Origin: Rubritepida sp.
GTDB taxonomy: Bacteria > Pseudomonadota > Alphaproteobacteria > Acetobacterales > Acetobacteraceae
Reading direction: 5' to 3'
Assembly: GCA_014376425.1 (NCBI GenBank)
Contig: JACMRO010000043.1
Span: 1 to 5,465 of the forward strand
DNA: 5,465 nucleotides
The notes beneath the pieces were generated by a model. The model ran no database searches and was not told the DNA's origin. It saw only the letters and a list, made by a program, of their open reading frames with translations. Position 1 is the first letter of the stretch. Each line of letters begins with the position of its first letter. Made by a program: the position numbers and the translations under genes. This document shows positions 1 to 4,847 of the stretch, one piece after another.

Positions 1-441
1 CGGAACGTAATGTTCCTGATCCTCACGCTCATCATCATCGTCGCCGCCTTCAACATCGTCAGTTCGCTGATCATGCTGGTGAAGGACAAGGGGCGCGACA
101 TCGCGGTGCTGCGCACCATGGGCGCCACGCGCGGCAACGTCATGCGCATCTTCCTGCTGTGTGGTGCGAGCGTGGGGGTGATGGGCACCACGATCGGCTT
201 CCTGCTGGGGCTGGTGTTCTGCCTGAACATCGAGAGCATCCGGCAGTTCATCCAGGCACTGAGCGGGACCGAATTGTTCTCGGCCGAGATCTACTTCCTC
301 ACGCAACTCCCCGCCGTGGTCGACACAAGCGAGGTGATCCAGGTCGTGCTGATGGGGCTCGGCCTATCGCTGCTGGCGACGCTCTACCCCAGCTGGCGCG
401 CGGCGCGGACCGACCCGGTGGTGATGCTGCGCAATGAATAA
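1..441 (+). CDS. lolC: Lipoprotein-releasing ABC transporter permease LolC/LolE family, C-terminal part (5' truncated)
   Basis: This is the last 146 residues of an inner-membrane permease; the frame is open from base 1, so the true start lies upstream. It is the membrane subunit that, with LolD, extracts lipoproteins from the inner membrane and passes them to the periplasmic carrier LolA. Three hydrophobic segments are visible: one beginning around MFLILTLIIIVAAFNIVSSL, one around IFLLCGASVGVMGTTIGFLL, and a last one ending in LYPSWRAA. Between the first two lies KDKGRDIAVLRTMGAT, the cytoplasmic coupling segment typical of LolC/E/FtsX-type permeases, which contacts the ATPase. The end, AARTDPVVMLRNE, is the usual LolC/E C-terminus. 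The stop overlaps the lolD start by 8 bp, so the two are probably translationally coupled. Alphaproteobacteria often have a single LolC/E-like permease, so the C versus E label is arbitrary. The family call is secure. Confidence 0.93.
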   Translation, partial: RNVMFLILTLIIIVAAFNIVSSLIMLVKDKGRDIAVLRTMGATRGNVMRIFLLCGASVGVMGTTIGFLLGLVFCLNIESIRQFIQALSGTELFSAEIYFLTQLPAVVDTSEVIQVVLMGLGLSLLATLYPSWRAARTDPVVMLRNE

Positions 442-1132
442 CCCTCCATCGGCTGTCTCCCTCGAACTGCGCGGTGTCGGCCGCCGCTTCCGCACCGAGG
501 CCGGCGAGCTGACGGTGCTGGACGGCGCCGACCTGGTGCTCCGCGCCGGCGAGATCGTCGCTCTCGTGGCCCCCTCGGGCACCGGCAAATCCACCTTGCT
601 GCACCTGGCCGGGCTGCTGGAGCGGCCCGATACGGGCGAAGTGTTCATCGCCGGTCAGGCGGCGGGCACGCTGGGCGATGACGCTCGCACCGCCATCCGC
701 CGCGCCACTATCGGCTTCGTCTACCAGTTTCACCACCTGCTCCCGGAATTTTCGGCCGTTGAGAACATCGCCTTGCCGCAGATGGCGGCTGGCATCGGGC
801 AGGGTGAGGCAGAAACCCGTGCGCGGGACCTGATGGCGCGCTTCGGCCTGGCCGGCCGCGAGGGCCACCGCCCCGGCAAGCTTTCGGGTGGCGAGCAGCA
901 GCGGGTCGCCATTGCCCGTGCGCTGGCCAACCGGCCACGCGTGCTGCTGGCCGACGAGCCGACCGGCAATCTGGATGTCGGCACCTCCGAAGTTGTCTTC
1001 GCGGAATTGCTGCAGCAGGTGCGCGAGCAGGGCGTGGCGGCGCTGATCGCCACCCACAACCCGGCTCTGGCGGCCCGGATGGACCGCACGGTCACCCTGG
1101 CCGGGGGCCGCGTCGTCACCAACCCTGGCTGA
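434..1132 (+). CDS. lolD: Lipoprotein-releasing system ATP-binding protein LolD
   Basis: A complete 232-aa ABC ATPase of normal LolD length. It hydrolyses ATP on the cytoplasmic face to drive lipoprotein release by the LolC/E permease encoded just upstream. Visible motifs are: Walker A APSGTGKST at residues 46-54, Q-loop Gln98 in VYQFHHLLPEF, signature LSGGEQQ at 150-156, Walker B VLLADEP at 170-176 with catalytic Glu175, D-loop GNLD at 178-181, and H-loop His208 in ATHNP. LLPEFSAVENIALP is the characteristic LolD/MacB-class stretch after the Q-loop. The first P-loop glycine is alanine, which I recall as common in alphaproteobacterial LolD and not as a sign of inactivation. The ATG at 434 lies inside the last codons of the permease gene (8-bp overlap) and has no strong ribosome binding site, so translational coupling is likely. 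The stop is 23 bp from the end of the convergent gene. Confidence 0.96.
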   Translation: MNNPPSAVSLELRGVGRRFRTEAGELTVLDGADLVLRAGEIVALVAPSGTGKSTLLHLAGLLERPDTGEVFIAGQAAGTLGDDARTAIRRATIGFVYQFHHLLPEFSAVENIALPQMAAGIGQGEAETRARDLMARFGLAGREGHRPGKLSGGEQQRVAIARALANRPRVLLADEPTGNLDVGTSEVVFAELLQQVREQGVAALIATHNPALAARMDRTVTLAGGRVVTNPG

Positions 1133-1155
1133 GACCCTCGGTCGCCCGTGGGCAT

Positions 1156-1785
1156 TCAGCGCCGGTACACTACGTGGCCTGAACCATTGGCCGGGCCGTT
1201 CGGCAGGAAGTTCCACACCTGGCCAGTCCAGCTGCCCAGCGTGCAGCGGCCGACCTCGGTATCCGCAGTCGGGGTGATCGTCGCACCGGATCTGCGCATC
1301 CCCGCGGTCGGCGTCACTTTGCATTCCCCGGACTGGGCTTTGGGTGAGGCAAGTACGCCAGTCTGCGCCGCATTGGCGATGGCTTGGCACAGTGAAAGCC
1401 CGTCGCCGACCGCCACGACGCCCGCCGCCCCTACCACCCGTGAATAGGCGGCAACGCCGCAGCCGCGCAGTTCAATGCCGCGGAGATTGCTCGCGAAGCG
1501 GTGGGCAAGCCGGCTGAAGAAGCCGGCGGCGTTGACCAGCGTGATGTTTTGCTTGCCCAGCTCGATGCCGAAGCCGAAATGGTGCTGGCCCCCCGCATCC
1601 GGCTGATAAAGGGCATGAGACATCAGGATCAGGTTTTCGATCAGCGTGCCATGTGACTGGTCGAAAATGTCGGCGAACAGTAGGTCCAGGTCGCTATTCG
1701 GGCCGACCACCAGGTCATGCGGCTTTGGCGGGTCGAAAGATTCACCCAGCCGGCGGTCGATGACGCGGATTTCAATACCTGCCAT
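1156..1785 (-). CDS. Uncharacterised 209-aa protein with a caspase/CHAT/DUF4347-like His-Cys layout
   Basis: I do not recognise this gene by name. The frame gives a coherent, non-shadow-like protein: alternating hydrophobic strands, a balanced composition, no signal peptide and no membrane segment, so it is probably cytosolic. Residues 51-57 (NLILMSH) form a hydrophobic strand ending in His57. Residues 102-109 (RGIELRGC) form a second strand ending in Gly-Cys109, followed by GVAAY and later AVGDGLSLCQAIANAAQTGVLAS (residues 125-147). Strand-His and strand-Gly-Cys about 50 residues apart is the arrangement of the clan CD cysteine peptidase fold and of the related CHAT and DUF4347 domains; this fold call is inference. 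The tail (about 150-209) has Cys154, Cys181 and two Trp and resembles nothing I know. The ATG at 1785 starts the recognisable protein, but no clear ribosome binding site precedes it, and an in-frame TTG lies three codons upstream. Local GC is lower than in the flanking core genes. It converges on lolD and diverges from the dehydrogenase. Confidence 0.72.
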   Translation of the reverse strand: MAGIEIRVIDRRLGESFDPPKPHDLVVGPNSDLDLLFADIFDQSHGTLIENLILMSHALYQPDAGGQHHFGFGIELGKQNITLVNAAGFFSRLAHRFASNLRGIELRGCGVAAYSRVVGAAGVVAVGDGLSLCQAIANAAQTGVLASPKAQSGECKVTPTAGMRRSGATITPTADTEVGRCTLGSWTGQVWNFLPNGPANGSGHVVYRR

Positions 1786-1889
1786 AAATGGCAAGCTAGT
1801 AGGTGAGCAGGCACGTAAGGAATCACACAGTCGAGAGCCCACGCTGCGTTGCGCCGCTGCCCGCCCTGCGTCACTCTCCCAACAAATCC

Positions 1890-1894
1890 GGAGA
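1890..1894 (+). promoter_or_regulatory. Ribosome binding site of the aldehyde dehydrogenase gene
   Basis: GGAGA lies six bases before the ATG at 1901. It decides the start: the frame is open back to about 1646, but that extension is antisense to the minus-strand gene ending its 5' side at 1785 and carries no family sequence. Confidence 0.75.
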
Positions 1895-1900
1895 ACCACC

Positions 1901-3340
1901 ATGGCCGAATACCCCAACACCCTGCTGCACATCGCCGGCACATGGCGTGGCGGTGCCGAGGGTCGCACCATCGACGTGCTGAACCCCGCCAATGAGGAGG
2001 TGATCGGCACTGTGGCGCATGCCACGCGGGTTGATCTGGATGCGGCGCTGGAGGCGGCGGATCGCGGCTTCAAGGTATGGCGGAAAGTGAGCGCCTTTGA
2101 GCGCTCGAAGCTGCTGCGCAAAGCCGCAGACCTGCTCCGCACCCGCGCCGACGACATCGCGCGCCTGATGACGATGGAACAGGGTAAGCCGCTGGGCGAG
2201 GCGCGCGCCGAGATCCTGGGCGGCGCCGACACCATCGACTGGTTCGCCGAGGAGGCGCGCCGCACCTACGGCCAGGTCATTCCCGCGCGTGGCGAGGGCA
2301 TCTACCAGCTGACGATCAAGGAGCCGGTGGGGCCCGTCGCCGCCTTCACCCCCTGGAACTTCCCGATCAACCAGATCGTGCGCAAGCTGGCGGCATCGCT
2401 CGCCGCGGGCTGTTCGATCATCGTCAAGGCGCCGGAGGAGACGCCGGCATCCCCGGCGGAACTCATCCGCTGCTTCCTCGATGCCGGGGTGCCGGGCGAC
2501 GCGATCGGCCTGGTCTACGGCGTGCCGAGCGAGATCAGTAGCTACCTCATCGCGCATCCGATCATCCGCAAGGTAACGTTCACCGGCTCGACGCCGGTCG
2601 GCAAGATGCTCAGCGGGCTGGCTGGCCAGCACATGAAGCGGGTGACGATGGAGCTGGGCGGCCACGCGCCGGCCATGGTGTTCGACGACGCCGATATCGA
2701 GCACGCCGCCAAGACGCTGGCATTCGCGAAGTTCCGCAACGCCGGCCAGGTCTGCGTCAGCCCAACGCGCTTCCTGGTGCAGGAGCGGGTCTACGACCAA
2801 TTCGTCGCCAGCTTCGCCAACCACGCCCGCGCCCTGAAGGTGGGCGATGGCCTGGCCGAGGGCACGACGATGGGGCCGATGGCCAATGAGCGCCGGGTGC
2901 CGCAAATGGAGGCGATGCTGGCTGATGCGGTCAGCCACGGCGGAGAAATCGTCACGGGTGGCAACCGCATCGGCAACAAGGGCTACTTCTTCGAGCCGAC
3001 CGTGGTGACCGGCGCCAATGCCGGGATGAAGGCGATGAACGAGGAGCCATTCGGGCCAGTGGCCATGATGCGGCCGTTCAAGGATCTGGCGGAGGTCGTG
3101 ACGGAGGCGAACCGGCTGCCTTACGCCCTGGCCAGCTACGCCTTCACCGGATCGGGCAAGACGGCGCAGGCGCTGGCCGCGGGCGTCGAGGTTGGCATGA
3201 TGACGATCAACCATCTCGGCCTGGCCATCCCCGAAGTGCCGTTCGGCGGCGTGAAGGACAGCGGCTACGGCACCGAGGGCGGTTCGGAGGCGATCGGGGC
3301 GTACCTGAACACGAAGTTCGTCAGCCAGTTCGGGCTTTGA
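1901..3340 (+). CDS. NAD(P)-dependent semialdehyde dehydrogenase (SSADH / alpha-ketoglutarate semialdehyde dehydrogenase type)
   Basis: A complete 479-aa cytosolic aldehyde dehydrogenase of usual family length, which oxidises a semialdehyde to the acid with NAD(P)+. Motifs seen are: TPWNFP with oxyanion Asn153, cofactor Lys176 in VKAPEE, the FTGSTPVG glycine pair (229, 234), general base Glu251 in ELGGHAP, catalytic Cys285 in GQVCVSPTR, Glu382 in EEPFGPV, and PFGGVKDSGYG near the C-terminus. Arg161 and Arg279 (six residues before the catalytic Cys) fall where human SSADH has its two carboxylate-binding arginines, which supports a dicarboxylic semialdehyde substrate. From memory the sequence is closest to the Azospirillum alpha-ketoglutarate semialdehyde dehydrogenase of pentose oxidation; succinate semialdehyde (GABA catabolism) is the main alternative. 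No pathway gene lies nearby to decide. The ATG at 1901 is set by the ribosome binding site and by the family N-terminus (LLHIAGTWRGG). It is transcribed divergently from the 209-aa gene across 115 bp. Confidence 0.94.
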   Translation: MAEYPNTLLHIAGTWRGGAEGRTIDVLNPANEEVIGTVAHATRVDLDAALEAADRGFKVWRKVSAFERSKLLRKAADLLRTRADDIARLMTMEQGKPLGEARAEILGGADTIDWFAEEARRTYGQVIPARGEGIYQLTIKEPVGPVAAFTPWNFPINQIVRKLAASLAAGCSIIVKAPEETPASPAELIRCFLDAGVPGDAIGLVYGVPSEISSYLIAHPIIRKVTFTGSTPVGKMLSGLAGQHMKRVTMELGGHAPAMVFDDADIEHAAKTLAFAKFRNAGQVCVSPTRFLVQERVYDQFVASFANHARALKVGDGLAEGTTMGPMANERRVPQMEAMLADAVSHGGEIVTGGNRIGNKGYFFEPTVVTGANAGMKAMNEEPFGPVAMMRPFKDLAEVVTEANRLPYALASYAFTGSGKTAQALAAGVEVGMMTINHLGLAIPEVPFGGVKDSGYGTEGGSEAIGAYLNTKFVSQFGL

Positions 3341-3413
3341 GGCCGGGCGAGCCGTGAAATCCCGCTGGGTGTGTGCACGGAGGCCTGGTTGGAGCGTTGT
3401 CATACTGTTGTTG

Positions 3414-3419
3414 AAGGAG
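3414..3419 (+). promoter_or_regulatory. Ribosome binding site of the small secreted-protein gene
   Basis: AAGGAG lies eight bases before the ATG at 3428, a near-ideal site. It selects this ATG over the one at 3371 and places a signal peptide at the very N-terminus. Confidence 0.75.
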
Positions 3420-3427
3420 ATGACACC

Positions 3428-3661
3428 ATGACTGGGCTCGCGCGGATCTTCCTGCTGGCCGGCCTTGCTGCGGGTGGCGGTGCCTCGGCCGCGATGCCGA
3501 ACCCCGCCACGTCGGTCGATGCGTCGTCGGGGCGATTGTTGCATGAGGTGCAGTATCGCCGCGGCCGGCCGCGCTGCTTCACCGAAGTGCGCCGCGTGCG
3601 CTTCATCGACCGGTTTGGCCGGCCGCGGGTTCGCATCGTCGAGCGGCGCGTCTGCCGCTGA
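3428..3661 (+). CDS. Small Arg-rich secreted protein, 77 aa, function unknown
   Basis: I do not recognise a named family. Residues 1-21 (MTGLARIFLLAGLAAGGGAS then A) look like a signal peptide: a short basic start, a hydrophobic core and an ASA cleavage site before AMPN, so the protein is probably exported to the periplasm. The mature part is strongly basic: 14 of residues 44-77 are Arg, and the whole protein has no Lys. It contains an internal duplication, GRPR-x5-RRV at residues 46-57 and again at 64-75, exactly 18 residues (54 bp) apart. Cys50 and Cys76 could form one disulfide after export. The start is supported by an AAGGAG site. The stop codon falls in the first unit of the 24-bp repeat array. 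It lies 87 bp after the dehydrogenase gene on the same strand, so co-transcription is possible. The gene call rests on the ribosome binding site and signal peptide; a function is not inferred. Confidence 0.7.
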   Translation: MTGLARIFLLAGLAAGGGASAAMPNPATSVDASSGRLLHEVQYRRGRPRCFTEVRRVRFIDRFGRPRVRIVERRVCR

Positions 3662-3827
3662 CCCCGGCGGTGGGGTAATGCTGACCCGCGCGGTGCGTCC
3701 GCCGTTGGCCCTCGCGGCGCGTTCGAAGTTGCCCCCCGGCGGCGCGTTTGAAGCTGACCCTCGGCGGCGGGACGTCGCTGCCCCTCGGCGGCGTCTGGAC
3801 GCCGCTGACCCCCACGGCGAATTCTCA
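3657..3827. repeat. Degenerate 24-bp tandem repeat array, about 7 units
   Basis: Successive units begin at 3657, 3680, 3704, 3728, 3753, 3777 and 3804, with lengths 23, 24, 24, 25, 24, 24(+3) and 24. The shared core is GCTGACCCTCGGCGGCG, followed by a more variable 7-base tail (TTCGAA or TTTGAA in the third and fourth units). Copies diverge by substitutions and single-base shifts, so the array looks old. The first copy overlaps the stop codon of the small secreted-protein gene, and the last ends 6 bp before the stop of the convergent transporter gene, so the array fills that intergenic gap. No ORF supported by other evidence runs through it. Confidence 0.75.
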
Positions 3828-3833
3828 GCCGAC

Positions 3834-4679
3834 TTACGCCGCCGGGCGGCGCCACAGCCCGGCCAGCAGCATGCCGCCGACGACCAGCGCCATGCCGGCC
3901 AGCTGCGTCCGGTTCAGGGTCTCGCCCAGGACGACGGCGGCCAGCAGGGTGCCCAGCACCGGCACCAGGGGTGGGAAGATGGCTGCGCGACCCGGGCCCA
4001 TCACCGCATAGCAATGCGAATACAGCGCGTTCGCGATAACCCCCACCAGCACGCCCTGATACAACGCCTGAAATACCGCCTCGGCCGGGAAGGCCGCGAC
4101 TCCGCCCAGGCCGAACAACGCCAGATGCAGCGGCACCCAGGGCAGTGAGAACGCACCGATGATGCAGGCGGCCCGCAGCCCGGCCACGCCCCAGGCGCGC
4201 AAGGCGGTGCCGTAGAGCGCCCATTGCAGCCCGCTCGCCAGCAGCAGCGCGTCGCCCAGCCAGGCAGGCTCGCCAAAGCCCGCGATCAGGAACAGCCCGA
4301 CCAGCACGAAGGGCAGCGCCACCAGCGCCCCCCGCCCCGGCGCATCGCGCAGCACCAGCCAGCCCAGCAGCGTGGCGCAGACCACGGTGCCGCCTGGGTT
4401 CAGCACCGCGGCATGGCTGGCGGAGCTCCAGCCCGTGCCCAGCACCTGCATCGCGAAATAGGGCAGGCCACCCAGCGCCGTGAGTGCTGCGATCCGCGCG
4501 GGCGCGATGCCCCCCAGCCCGATGCGCCACAATACCGCCGCACAGGCGACGCCACCAACGAGGTAGCGCAACAGCATGACATCCAGCGGCGCCATGCCGG
4601 CGGCCAGCGCGTGCCGGGTGGCGACGAAACTGCCGGAATACAGCAGCATGGCGGCCAGGCCGGCCAGATAGGTGGGCAT
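3834..4679 (-). CDS. EamA/DMT-superfamily transporter (RhaT/YdcZ-like exporter)
   Basis: A complete 281-aa inner-membrane protein of typical DMT length. About ten hydrophobic segments are readable, near residues 2-22, 32-52, 63-82, 88-110, 117-134, 141-161, 170-190, 206-223, 230-251 and 256-276, which fits two EamA repeats of five helices. Family hallmarks are Arg38 in the second helix (MLLRYLVGG), NPGGTVV in the fourth helix, PLVPVLGTLLAAVVLGE towards the end of the ninth, and the closing TQLAGMALVVGGMLLAG. These proteins export or exchange small metabolites such as amino acids; the substrate cannot be read from sequence. The ATG at 4679 begins the first helix directly, and CAGGTT about 7 bases upstream is a weak ribosome binding site. 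An in-frame ATG at 4763 would add 28 low-complexity residues encoded by the 12-bp repeat array and is rejected. It is divergent from dnaE and convergent with the small secreted-protein gene. Confidence 0.93.
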   Translation of the reverse strand: MPTYLAGLAAMLLYSGSFVATRHALAAGMAPLDVMLLRYLVGGVACAAVLWRIGLGGIAPARIAALTALGGLPYFAMQVLGTGWSSASHAAVLNPGGTVVCATLLGWLVLRDAPGRGALVALPFVLVGLFLIAGFGEPAWLGDALLLASGLQWALYGTALRAWGVAGLRAACIIGAFSLPWVPLHLALFGLGGVAAFPAEAVFQALYQGVLVGVIANALYSHCYAVMGPGRAAIFPPLVPVLGTLLAAVVLGETLNRTQLAGMALVVGGMLLAGLWRRPAA

Positions 4680-4700
4680 GTCGCAACCTGCCCGCGCCGC

Positions 4701-4821
4701 GCTCCGTGCGCCACCCTGCGCCCTACCTTGCACTCCCCTTTGCGCGCCACCCCGCGCGGCCACCCTGAGCAGCCACCTTGCCCGCCACCATGCGCGGCCC
4801 CCTGCGCGGCCTCCTGCGCGG
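4701..4821. repeat. Degenerate 12-13-bp tandem repeat array, about 10 units
   Basis: Units can be laid out at 4701, 4711, 4723, 4735, 4747, 4760, 4773, 4785, 4798 and 4810, with a core close to CCACCNTGCGCGG. Most units are 12 or 13 bp; the first is a 10-bp partial. The array fills nearly all of the 168-bp gap between the divergent transporter gene and dnaE, so it occupies the space where both promoters would be expected. Read in any frame it gives low-complexity Gly/Arg/Ala/Pro peptides that produce spurious ORFs. Confidence 0.7.
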
Positions 4822-4847
4822 GCTCATGGGGGGTGCTACAAACGCAG

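Noticed and set aside
1144..1153. GCCC/GGGC palindrome between the convergent lolD and 209-aa genes
   Set aside because: The loop is only two bases and no T-run follows on either strand, so it does not qualify as a terminator.
299..1390. Long minus-strand open frame (363 aa) across lolC/E and lolD
   Set aside because: It is antisense to two well-supported genes, has low-complexity Arg/Ala/Gly composition with no recognisable motif, and arises from high GC at third codon positions.
1646..1900. Upstream extension of the dehydrogenase frame
   Set aside because: It overlaps the minus-strand gene, lacks dehydrogenase family sequence, and the ATG at 1901 has a good ribosome binding site.
1786..2265. 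N-terminal extension of the 209-aa minus-strand gene to position 2265
   Set aside because: The extension runs antisense into the dehydrogenase coding region and is Ser/Arg-rich shadow sequence; recognisable protein begins at the ATG at 1785.
1871..3544. Minus-strand open frame of 557 aa opposite the aldehyde dehydrogenase
   Set aside because: It is fully antisense to a gene with every catalytic motif intact; its protein is His/Arg/Gly-rich shadow sequence without family features.
3661..3676. Small hairpin right after the small gene (ACCCC / GGGGT, 6-base loop)
   Set aside because: The stem is only five pairs, there is no following T-run, and it lies inside a GC-rich tandem repeat where such pairing is expected by chance; not a convincing terminator.
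3657..3827. CRISPR array
   Set aside because: The units abut each other with no unique spacers and no cas gene is present; this is a simple tandem repeat.
3465..4148. Plus-strand open frame of 227 aa through the 24-bp repeats
   Set aside because: It overlaps the small secreted-protein gene in another frame and runs antisense into the transporter; no start site or domain supports it.
3400..4686. Minus-strand open frame of 428 aa overlapping the transporter
   Set aside because: It is a frame-shifted shadow of the transporter gene continuing through the 24-bp repeats; it lacks hydrophobic helices and is dominated by Arg, Gly and Ala.
4680..4763. 28-residue N-terminal extension of the transporter
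   Set aside because: It is encoded by the 12-13-bp repeats, is Gly/Arg/Ala low complexity, and the normal family N-terminus begins at the ATG at 4679.
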